Source of the DNA: DASVSE01 sp036399715 | GTDB taxonomy: Bacteria; Bacteroidota; Rhodothermia; Rhodothermales; Rubricoccaceae | NCBI GenBank assembly: GCA_036399715.1 | Contig: DASWMO010000042.1 | Location: 1-18,830, forward strand | Reading direction: 5' to 3' | Length of the DNA stretch: 18,830 nucleotides | Shown: positions 1 to 6,865 of the stretch, one piece after another | Layout: the number at the start of each line of letters is the position of its first letter | How positions within the stretch are numbered: the first letter of the stretch is position 1 | Translations under genes and position numbers: made by a program | The notes under the pieces: model-generated | The model's database searches: none | What the model saw: only the letters and a program-made list of their open reading frames with translations | Told to the model about the DNA's origin: nothing

Positions 1-89
1 GCTCGCTCGTCGCCGGACCCGACGACAACGTCGCCGGCTCCGAGGCCGAGCGCGAGCGCATCCGCCGCATCCTCGACGACCTCGACTAG
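1..89 (+). CDS. C-terminal end of an unidentified protein (5' truncated by the window)
   Basis: The reading frame beginning at base 3 is open to a TAG at 87-89. It encodes the last 28 residues of a protein, ending in a charged, probably helical tail (ERERIRRILDDLD). This is too little to assign a family. The next gene starts only 4 nt downstream on the same strand, so the two are probably cotranscribed. The frame uses the GC-rich codons typical of the window, which supports it being coding, but no domain can be seen. Confidence 0.6.
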   Translation, partial: SLVAGPDDNVAGSEAERERIRRILDDLD

Positions 90-93
90 CCTG

Positions 94-930
94 ATGACCC
101 CGCTCGACACGCTCCGCCTGTCCGTTACCCGCGCGGCGGACACCCTCCGCGCCCGCGTCGGCGATGCCGCACGTGTTGGGCTCATCCTCGGGACCGGCCT
201 CGGGCACCTCGCCGACGAGATCGACGCCCAGGCCGTCGTGCCGTACGGCGAGATTCCGGGCTTCCCGCTCTCGACCGTCGAGAGCCACACGGGCCGCCTC
301 GTCGCCGGGACGCTCCGCGGCGTGCCCGTCCTCGCGATGCAGGGCCGCTTCCACCTCTACGAGGCCTACTCGGCGCAGGAGGTCACGTTTCCGGTCCGCG
401 TCATGGCCGCGCTCGGCGTCGAGACGCTCGTCGTCTCCAACGCCGCCGGCGGGCTGGACCCGGCCTTCGAGCGCGGAGACCTGATGCTGCTCACGGACCA
501 CATCAACCTCCAGGGCGCCAACCCGCTCACGGGCCCCAACGCCGACGAGTGGGGCCCGCGCTTCCCCGACATGTCCGAGGCCTACGACCGCGGCCTCCGC
601 GAGGTCGCGCACGCGGCCGCCGCTGCGGCCGGCATCCGGCTCCGCGAGGGCGTCTACGCCGCCGTCGTCGGGCCCAACCTAGAGACGCGCGCTGAGTACG
701 GCTGGCTGCGCCGCATCGGCGCCGACGCCGTCGGGATGAGCACGGTCCCCGAGGTGACGGTCGCGCGGCACATGGGCCTCCGCTGCATGGCCGTCTCGGT
801 CATCACGGACGAGTGCGTGCCCGAGACGCTCGTCCCGGTCTCGCTCGCCGACGTCCTCGCGGCTGCTGCCGAGGCGGAGCCGCGCCTGACGCGCCTCGTC
901 GGCGACGTCGTCGCCGGCATCGGCGCCTGA
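94..930 (+). CDS. punA: Purine nucleoside phosphorylase (PNP, trimeric type I family)
   Basis: A cytosolic purine-salvage enzyme that splits purine (deoxy)nucleosides with phosphate into free base and (deoxy)ribose 1-phosphate. The 278 aa match the usual length of the family. Visible motifs are the phosphate-binding GTGLG (33-37), the ESHTGRL histidine loop (63-69), MQGRFHLYE (82-90), NAAGG (116-120), GPNLET with the base-contacting Glu at about 197, and GMSTVPE (214-220). The position equal to Asn243 of the human enzyme is Asp (VITDEC, Asp239). From memory this TDEC form is usual in Bacteroidota PNPs. The ATG at 94 follows the previous stop by 4 nt, which suggests an operon. The stop lies one base from the stop of the convergent GH3 gene, leaving no room for a terminator between them. 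Confidence 0.95.
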   Translation: MTPLDTLRLSVTRAADTLRARVGDAARVGLILGTGLGHLADEIDAQAVVPYGEIPGFPLSTVESHTGRLVAGTLRGVPVLAMQGRFHLYEAYSAQEVTFPVRVMAALGVETLVVSNAAGGLDPAFERGDLMLLTDHINLQGANPLTGPNADEWGPRFPDMSEAYDRGLREVAHAAAAAAGIRLREGVYAAVVGPNLETRAEYGWLRRIGADAVGMSTVPEVTVARHMGLRCMAVSVITDECVPETLVPVSLADVLAAAAEAEPRLTRLVGDVVAGIGA

Positions 931-931
931 G

Positions 932-2623
932 CTACCAGGCGCCTCGGGACAGCGCCGGAGCCGCGTCGACGAAGGCGCCGTCGAACCGCTCCGCCCAGCC
1001 GCCGTCGCGGTGGAGCGCGGCGGGCTTGACGCTGCCGGCGCGCTGCCCGAGGGCCACGCAGCCGGCGACGAACGCCTCGGCGCCGTCGCCCCGGACGCGG
1101 AAGGCGCGGAGGGGCCCGAGCTGCCCGAGCCGTCGGGCGTGCGCGTAATGGATGTTCTCGCTCAGGGCGGCGTCGAGTGCTCGCGCGGCGGCGGCAAGCC
1201 GGGCATCGGTGTCGCAGGTCTCGGCGAAGAGGACGTAGGCGGGAGGACGGGCCCGGTGGGCTGCGCCGTCGCCTGCGGCGGTGTCGCACGCGACGAGGGT
1301 GAATGGCGCGTCCAGCCCGAGCCCGGCGACGCAAGCCGCGACGTGCGCCTCGTGCAGCTTCTCGCCGACGCGGTCCGACACCGGCCCGGCGCGCTCGACG
1401 AACCGGACGAGCGGGCACCGCCCGGCATGTCCGACGACGCGCACGCGGTCGCCGAGGCGGTACCGGAGAAGCCCGCCGCCCATCGTCAGCGCCACTTCGA
1501 AGAGCCCGCCCACATCGGCCCGCGCGAGGTCGACGGACTGGCCGCCGTCGAGCAACTCGACGACGTGGCTCGTCAGCGCGAGGGCGCCGCCGTCGTGGCC
1601 GACGCGTGGGATCGAGACGACGCCCTCGGTCGCGAGCAGCCCCTTCGCCTGGATGCGGGCGTGCGGAACGAGGGCTCGGAGTTGCTCGAACGACCCGGCT
1701 GCGTGCCCGTCGCCCCAGGCGCTGACGAGGCCGAGCCGCGGCCACAGCCGGGCGTGGAGCACCCCGTCATCGGGTTCGTCTCGAACGGCTGCGAGCAGCG
1801 AGTCGGCACGGCGTGGGTCGGGCCGCAGACCTCGGGCGAGCCGGTCCTGGATGCCTGGAGGCAGCGGCACGGCGGGCGTGAGCGTGCCACGCCGGAGGTC
1901 GTGGGCGAGGCGGTCGGACCACGGGCGGAGCGGCGCGAGCAGGAGGGCGAGGGCCGTCGGGTTCCAGACCGAGATCAGCCGCAGATCTGCCCGCGCGATC
2001 GTCGTGCGGAGCGTCGCGTACCGGTGGGTCTCGGAGTCGAGGACATGCCGCAGGTCGTCCGGGGCGGCCATCACAGCACGAGCGAGGCGCGCGTGCAGGG
2101 GCGAGAGGTAGCCGCCGTCGCTGTCGAAGCCGACCGGCGGCCCGCCTGCGTGTGCGGCCGGGAGCGGCACGGCCGGGCTCACCGACCAGTAGGCCGGACC
2201 GCCGCGGAGGTCGGGCATGGCCCGGAACAGGTCCGCCATCCACGCCCCGACGGCCGCGCGAACCTGCTGCCGCATCGTGTCGGTGTAGGGCACCAGCTTC
2301 GTGCCGCCGGACGTGCCCGAGGTCGGCTCCAGCCGTCGGACGCGATCGGCTGTCCACACGCGAGGCGTGCCCCGGGCGATCCGAGCGGCGTCGTGCGCGA
2401 GGTCGTCCCACGTGTGGAGGGGGACCCGCTCTCGGAAATCGGCGGCCGATCGGATCCGCGAGAAGCCGAAGCGTCGGCCGACCTCCGTTTCGGCGTTGGC
2501 GCGGACGTGGGCGAGTAGCAGGCGCTCCTGCGTGCCGACCGGGTCGGCGAGGGCGCGGCGGAACGCCCGCTCGGCCGGGACGCAAGCCGCCTCCCAGAGC
2601 CGGTTGCCGACGGCCGCCCCCAT
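932..2623 (-). CDS. GH3 family acyl-acid amido synthetase (ANL-related adenylating enzyme)
   Basis: 563 aa from the ATG at 2623; an upstream extension in the same frame would run into the desaturase gene and looks like shadow sequence. GH3 proteins activate a carboxylic acid as acyl-AMP and pass the acyl group to an amine, usually an amino acid. ATP-binding motif 1 is clear (EPTSGTSGGTKLVPYT, about 99-114). The middle motif is represented by ATEGVVSIP, and YRLGDRVRV matches the conserved GH3 YRxGD element. GEKLHEAHV sits where plants have the hinge and C-terminal lobe motif. The start codon shares its A with the desaturase stop (TGATG), implying translational coupling as last gene of the six-gene operon. 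Bacterial GH3 substrates are mostly unknown. The neighbouring desaturase suggests a fatty or other lipophilic acid, which is inference. Confidence 0.88.
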   Translation of the reverse strand: MGAAVGNRLWEAACVPAERAFRRALADPVGTQERLLLAHVRANAETEVGRRFGFSRIRSAADFRERVPLHTWDDLAHDAARIARGTPRVWTADRVRRLEPTSGTSGGTKLVPYTDTMRQQVRAAVGAWMADLFRAMPDLRGGPAYWSVSPAVPLPAAHAGGPPVGFDSDGGYLSPLHARLARAVMAAPDDLRHVLDSETHRYATLRTTIARADLRLISVWNPTALALLLAPLRPWSDRLAHDLRRGTLTPAVPLPPGIQDRLARGLRPDPRRADSLLAAVRDEPDDGVLHARLWPRLGLVSAWGDGHAAGSFEQLRALVPHARIQAKGLLATEGVVSIPRVGHDGGALALTSHVVELLDGGQSVDLARADVGGLFEVALTMGGGLLRYRLGDRVRVVGHAGRCPLVRFVERAGPVSDRVGEKLHEAHVAACVAGLGLDAPFTLVACDTAAGDGAAHRARPPAYVLFAETCDTDARLAAAARALDAALSENIHYAHARRLGQLGPLRAFRVRGDGAEAFVAGCVALGQRAGSVKPAALHRDGGWAERFDGAFVDAAPALSRGAW

Positions 2624-3609
2624 CACGCCGCCGCGGCCGATGCGTGTGCGATGACGCCGACGGGCGTCTCGTCGAGGGCGACTGACTGGCGGGCGAAGCG
2701 CCCGAGGAAGCCGAGGTACGACGTGCCCTCGCACGCCCGCGGGAGCCGGTCCCAGATCGCCTCATGTAGCGCGGGCAGGTGGTAGCTCGGGACCTCCGGG
2801 AACAGGTGGTGCTCCAGGTGGAGGTTCTCGTTGAGGAGGAAGAAGGCCACGACCGGGTGCGGACGCACGGTCCGGCTCGCGAGGAGCGGGTCGTGGCGCT
2901 CGGTCAGCCCGTGCTGGGTCAGTCCGCGGATCTGCACGAGGGCGGCGACGACCGGTAGCGGCAGCAGCCAGCCCCAGAGCAGGACCGGACTTGGCACGAG
3001 CCACAAGGCCCCGGCCCAGAGCGTGAGGAGCACGACGTACTCCTGCGCCATGTGCCGCCGGTCCTCGGGCGTCCCGCGGCGCGCGGCGAGGATCGGGATC
3101 GCGAACAGGTAGACGACGGCGCCGACGGCCAGCCGGAGGCCTTGCAGCAGCCAGAACGCGAGCGGGCTCCGGGTATAGGCGTGGTAGTCGTCCGGGTCGT
3201 TGTCGGTCCCGAGGTGGTCGTGGTGGAGCGTGTGCAGCCGCCGGTAGCCCGTAAACGACATGCCGACAGCGGCTCCGAACAGGACGGACGCCCAGCGGTT
3301 GGTGACGCGGTTCTCGAAGAGCACGCCGTGCATCCCCTCGTGGAGCAGGAGCACGAACGCGTTGAGGGCGAGTGCGCTCGCGCCGAGCGCTGCCACGCGC
3401 AGCGGCCACGGGTTCTCTACGACGCCCGACGCCGCGGCGACCACCAGCCCGACACTCCACAGGCCGACGAATACGGCCACGTCTCGGAGGCGGTGGGCGA
3501 GCGACAACCGGCGCAGACTGTTCAGGTGAGGCCCAAGCAGGTGCGCGACGCCGGCGCGGGCGTCGGCCGGGGAGAGGTCGGGGTGGTCCAGCACGGCAGC
3601 GTCGTTCAT
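2623..3609 (-). CDS. Membrane di-iron fatty acid desaturase / hydroxylase
   Basis: 328 aa, an integral membrane protein with about four hydrophobic spans. It has the three histidine boxes that hold the di-iron centre: HEGMH (90-94), HTLHH (126-130) and HLEHH (264-268). An extra conserved-looking QHG lies near 233. The last box sits in NENLHLEHHLFPEVPSYH, typical of the FA_desaturase family, which includes acyl-lipid desaturases and related hydroxylases. It would use O2 and electrons from ferredoxin or cytochrome b5. The start was set at the ATG at 3609, which overlaps the upstream stop as ATGA; longer frames would lie inside the neighbour. Its stop overlaps the GH3 start. The true substrate (phospholipid acyl chain, acyl-ACP, carotenoid or a pathway intermediate) cannot be read from the sequence. 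Confidence 0.9.
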   Translation of the reverse strand: MNDAAVLDHPDLSPADARAGVAHLLGPHLNSLRRLSLAHRLRDVAVFVGLWSVGLVVAAASGVVENPWPLRVAALGASALALNAFVLLLHEGMHGVLFENRVTNRWASVLFGAAVGMSFTGYRRLHTLHHDHLGTDNDPDDYHAYTRSPLAFWLLQGLRLAVGAVVYLFAIPILAARRGTPEDRRHMAQEYVVLLTLWAGALWLVPSPVLLWGWLLPLPVVAALVQIRGLTQHGLTERHDPLLASRTVRPHPVVAFFLLNENLHLEHHLFPEVPSYHLPALHEAIWDRLPRACEGTSYLGFLGRFARQSVALDETPVGVIAHASAAAA

Positions 3610-4406
3610 GGGAGCGAGGGCACGAGAGGGACGTCCGCGGTCGGTCGGGCGAGGTCGGGGCCGACCATCCGCCGGCCGGCGTCGGTGAGGTTGTCCGGGT
3701 GGATGCGGCATAGGCAGGCCAGCTCGTCGCCGCGCGCCCAGCCGGGGTTGCGGGACGCGAAGAAGGCAACGTGCGGGTCGCGGAGTCGAGCCGGGGTCAG
3801 ATCGGCGACGCCGGGGCGCAACGGCGTCGGGTGGTCGAGACGGACGAGCCCGGTCGAGGCGTCGTACCGGGGGCCATACCGCGCCGTCGCGACTGCGTCC
3901 AGGAGGGCGCGCTCGACGAGATCCTCGGTGCCTTCCGGCGCGGGAAGAAAGTGACGGTAAAAGGTCGGCAGGAACCGATACGTTTTGTAGCCCGAGCAGA
4001 TCAGGAACCAGTACGTCGGCACATCGGGCCGGGCGCGGGCGTCGGCGAAGACGTGGCGGCTCCACGCGCGCGGCAGGCTCGCCGTGTGCCGGTGCGCGGC
4101 CTCGACGACGGTGTCGCCCGAGAACCAGACGCTCGCCGGGCGGCCGGCGGCGCACGTGTCCAGCCGGAGGAGCGTCGAGAAGCCCCGGAGCGTCCCTGAG
4201 GTGTCGCGGAGTAGCACGGCGACGTCTTTCTCGTCGAGGTCGCGCTCGAAGGCCGCGCGGCTGGCGTTGCCGAAGTGCGCCGCCAGCAGGGCGTGCATCT
4301 CCGTCCGTACGCCCGGGCCGAGCGCGGCGACGGGCCGGACCTCCGCGAGCGCGTCTGCCAGGGCGGCCTCAGTCGAGGGGGCGTCAGTAAGTGGCGATTT
4401 CGGCAT
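3606..4406 (-). CDS. GNAT-like protein of unknown function
   Basis: 266 aa, probably soluble, with no signal peptide. The first two thirds look like a divergent GNAT or acyl-homoserine-lactone-synthase-like fold. A central strand carries VWFSGDTVV (93-101), and a helix-strand segment reads TYWFLICSGYKTYRFLPTFY (131-150). No classical acetyl-CoA pyrophosphate loop (Q/RxxGxG/A) is visible, so the donor may be something other than acetyl-CoA. The last ~60 residues (RNPGWARGDELACLCRIHPDN) form a short basic tail with two Cys near 231-233. The gene overlaps the upstream GNAT by 23 nt and the desaturase by 4 nt. Its place beside a desaturase and a GH3 enzyme suggests acyl or aminoacyl transfer, but this is inference; no characterised family was recognised. 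Confidence 0.75.
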   Translation of the reverse strand: MPKSPLTDAPSTEAALADALAEVRPVAALGPGVRTEMHALLAAHFGNASRAAFERDLDEKDVAVLLRDTSGTLRGFSTLLRLDTCAAGRPASVWFSGDTVVEAAHRHTASLPRAWSRHVFADARARPDVPTYWFLICSGYKTYRFLPTFYRHFLPAPEGTEDLVERALLDAVATARYGPRYDASTGLVRLDHPTPLRPGVADLTPARLRDPHVAFFASRNPGWARGDELACLCRIHPDNLTDAGRRMVGPDLARPTADVPLVPSLP

Positions 4407-5427
4407 GGACGGGGCGGCGGACGGCCGGGAGCCTCTCGCCGGGCCAGACGAGCACGTGGAGCGTCGAACGGTAGGGGACGTGGAGGCGACGGCGCGCGTG
4501 GCGCGCGAGCGGGTCCGCGGCGTCGAACCCGACGAGCAGGAACGCGAGGCGGCGGGCGTGGCACCGGGCGAGGGCGGCGTCGAGGAGGGCGTCGAGCGCG
4601 CCGGCGTCCTCGGCCCAGAGGCCGACGGCGAAGGCGGAACGGAGCCTCTCGCCGGGGGCGGGGAGCGGGCGTATCCCGAACGTCCGCGCGGCGGCGTTTG
4701 CGAGGGGGCGGGCCCACCTCAGCGCGCCCGAGTAGCCCGCAACGTGCGTCTGACGCACCTCGGCCGGCTCCCAGACGGACACGCTCCCCACGGCCCGCCC
4801 GCTGCGCGTCGCGGTGAATCGGTCGGCGTCGCCGAGGCCCGGGAGATGGAGCGGACCGGCAGGGGAGAGGTCCCTCGGTATGGGAGCGGGCTCGGCCCGT
4901 CCCGCCTCGGCTTCAGGCGGCGTCCGGGCCTTCCGCACGGGAAGGGCGAGCGTGACGAGGTCGGCGACCGGGCGGAAGCGGGCGAAGGTGCCGGGCGCGC
5001 CGGGGCGCTCAACGAAGACGCGGCTCGCCGCTCGGCTCTCGGCCGTCAGCGCCGCGAGCGTGAGATCGGCCGGGCGCGACTCGTGCCATGCGCCGACCGC
5101 TGCCCACCCGCCCCGGGCGATGCCGCGCCCGCGGTGCGCCGGGTGGACCCGCAGGCCGCCGAGGTAGGCGGCGCGCCTCACCTGACCGCCGAGCCAAACG
5201 GGCCGCTCGGCGCGCTGGAGCAGCGCGAGCGGTGGACCGCCCGGCGACTCGCGGGCGACGAGGGTCTCGACGTGCTCGCCGAGGGCAGCGTCGGCTGCGA
5301 AGAACGACGGCTCGCGGGTCTGGACGAGCGAGACTGCGCCGGGCATCGGCGTCGCCCGGACGAGCGCGCGGAGCGCGGCATCGTCCGGGCCGGTCGCCGG
5401 CTCGAAGCGGATCGCGGCGTCGGGCAT
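4384..5427 (-). CDS. Tandem GNAT-domain acyltransferase
   Basis: 347 aa, cytosolic. The N-terminal half is a recognisable GNAT: the motif A strand and pyrophosphate loop are YLGGLRVHPAHRGRGIARGG (88-107), with the RGRGIA loop for acyl-CoA. A Pro/Ala-rich linker at about 165-195 leads to a second, degenerate GNAT-like half (about 200-330, with TATRSGRAVGSVSVWEPAEV and a terminal strand RSTLHVLVWPGE). The second half lacks an obvious loop and may be structural or bind the acceptor. The ATG at 5427 lies 3 nt after the stop of the upstream radical SAM gene, and the C-terminus overlaps the next gene by 23 nt. The substrate is unknown. GNATs acylate amines, which would fit an amide-forming pathway together with the GH3 gene. 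Confidence 0.82.
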   Translation of the reverse strand: MPDAAIRFEPATGPDDAALRALVRATPMPGAVSLVQTREPSFFAADAALGEHVETLVARESPGGPPLALLQRAERPVWLGGQVRRAAYLGGLRVHPAHRGRGIARGGWAAVGAWHESRPADLTLAALTAESRAASRVFVERPGAPGTFARFRPVADLVTLALPVRKARTPPEAEAGRAEPAPIPRDLSPAGPLHLPGLGDADRFTATRSGRAVGSVSVWEPAEVRQTHVAGYSGALRWARPLANAAARTFGIRPLPAPGERLRSAFAVGLWAEDAGALDALLDAALARCHARRLAFLLVGFDAADPLARHARRRLHVPYRSTLHVLVWPGERLPAVRRPVHAEIATY

Positions 5428-5430
5428 CGC

Positions 5431-6861
5431 TCAGGCGAGGGCGCGGGGGCGCAGGGCGACGGGGACGGATCGCGGGACGGTCGCGAGCGAGAACGGCTCC
5501 GAGTGGCTCGCCTCGATGAGTTCGCCCGTCCAGCCCGCGTCGCCGAGCGGGTATCCGTCCCGCTGGCGGACTTCGCGGCGGAGCATCCCGTTGATCGTGA
5601 AGAAGCTGGACCACATCAGGAAGTTGCCCGCGTTGACGGGGTCGAACGACCGCCGCGCGATGGAGCCCCAGCGGTAGAACCGCGCCCGGGCGTCCACGCA
5701 CGCGCGCTGGACGGCCTCGGGCGACATGAGGGCCGGCTGGAAGGGGATCCCGTTGTAGGTGTAGGCCGGGTCCAGCCACCAGTTCTCGTAGAGCAGGCGG
5801 CCTTCAGCCTGAAGGCGTGCGTAGAGCGGGGTCCCGGGGAACGGCGTGAGGTGGTTGAAGGCCGCGATGTAGAACCGGTGCTTCTCGGCGAAGGCGACGC
5901 TCGCGCGGACGCTCGCCTCCGTGTCGGCGTCGTAGCCGACGACGAACGTGACGTAGAGGCGGATGCCGTGGCGCCGGAGGTTGGCGAGGGCCGTCTCGTA
6001 GCCGCCGCGCGCCGTGTTGAAGAGCTTCCGCATCTGGGCGAGGTTGGCCTCGTCGAGGCTCTCGAACCCGATGAGCACGCCCTGGCAGCCCGACCGCTTG
6101 AGAAGCTTCAGAAACTCCTCGTCGTGGGCAGCCCCCATGGACGCCTGCCCGACCCACTTCACGCCGAGCGGAATCAGCGCCTCGTAAAACGCCTTGGCCT
6201 CGGTGAGGTTGGACGTCAGGTTGTCGTCGACGAAGAAGAGGAGCTTGCGGCCCATCGCTTGCACCTCGCGGATCTCGTCGAGGATGTCGGCGATGGGGCG
6301 GCGGGTCTGGGTCGCCCCGAAGACGCTCTGGACGGCGCAGAACTCGCACGTGTGGTGGCAGCCGCGCCCGGCCTCGACGAGCCCGATCGGGAGGTAGCGC
6401 TTGCCGCGGAAGAGCGATCGGTCCGGGCGGACGTGCGCGAGGCTCGGCCGCCCCTCGCCGCGATAGACGCGCCGGAGCTGGCCCGCCTGCGCGTCGGCGA
6501 GGACCTGCGGCCACACGCCCTCGGCCTCGCCGACGACCGTCGCGTCTGCATACCTGCTCACCTCCTCGGGCACGAGGCTCGCGTGGAAGCCGCCCATCAC
6601 GACCGGCACGCCGCGGCGGCGGTACTCGCTCGCGATCTGGTAGGACCGCCGCGCCGTATAGGTCTCGACCGAGAGGGCCACGAGGTCGGTCTCTTCGTCG
6701 AACGGAATGGCCTCCATCCGGTCGTCGTAGAAGCGCACGTCGACGCCCGGCGGCGTGAGGCCGGCGAGGGTGGCGGGCGGGAGCGGCTCCATCTGCCACG
6801 CCTTGATGTAGGCCTGGCCTGGGCGGCGGCCGATGCAGGGGTGGACGAGCGTCAGGCGCAT
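5431..6861 (-). CDS. B12-binding-domain radical SAM protein (second copy)
   Basis: 476 aa. An N-terminal Rossmann-like cobalamin-binding-type domain (about 1-125, with VPVVMGGFHASLVPEE and TVVGEAEGVWP) is followed by a radical SAM core. The core carries the 4Fe-4S cluster motif CHHTCEFC (Cys168, Cys172, Cys175). The C-terminal region (TPFPGTPLYARL onward) is typical of the large B12-radical SAM group that includes methyltransferases and other C-C or C-S bond-forming enzymes. The DxHxxG cobalamin-ligand motif is absent, which is common in this group. The start was set at the ATG at 6861 (MRLTLVHP), 4 nt after the upstream stop; the longer frame would enter the neighbouring gene. It is clearly paralogous to the preceding gene. 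The substrate is unknown; a lipid or acyl intermediate is suggested only by the neighbours. Confidence 0.9.
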   Translation of the reverse strand: MRLTLVHPCIGRRPGQAYIKAWQMEPLPPATLAGLTPPGVDVRFYDDRMEAIPFDEETDLVALSVETYTARRSYQIASEYRRRGVPVVMGGFHASLVPEEVSRYADATVVGEAEGVWPQVLADAQAGQLRRVYRGEGRPSLAHVRPDRSLFRGKRYLPIGLVEAGRGCHHTCEFCAVQSVFGATQTRRPIADILDEIREVQAMGRKLLFFVDDNLTSNLTEAKAFYEALIPLGVKWVGQASMGAAHDEEFLKLLKRSGCQGVLIGFESLDEANLAQMRKLFNTARGGYETALANLRRHGIRLYVTFVVGYDADTEASVRASVAFAEKHRFYIAAFNHLTPFPGTPLYARLQAEGRLLYENWWLDPAYTYNGIPFQPALMSPEAVQRACVDARARFYRWGSIARRSFDPVNAGNFLMWSSFFTINGMLRREVRQRDGYPLGDAGWTGELIEASHSEPFSLATVPRSVPVALRPRALA

Positions 6862-6865
6862 GGGC

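Noticed and set aside
1010..2518. A 502-codon plus-strand open frame opposite GH3
   Set aside because: It mirrors the GH3 codons, has no recognisable motif and a charge-rich composition typical of a shadow frame.
3610..4155. A 182-residue N-terminal extension of the desaturase
   Set aside because: It is the shadow of the GNAT-like gene in another frame, is Arg/Pro-rich and has no membrane segments; the ATG at 3609 with ATGA overlap is the natural start.
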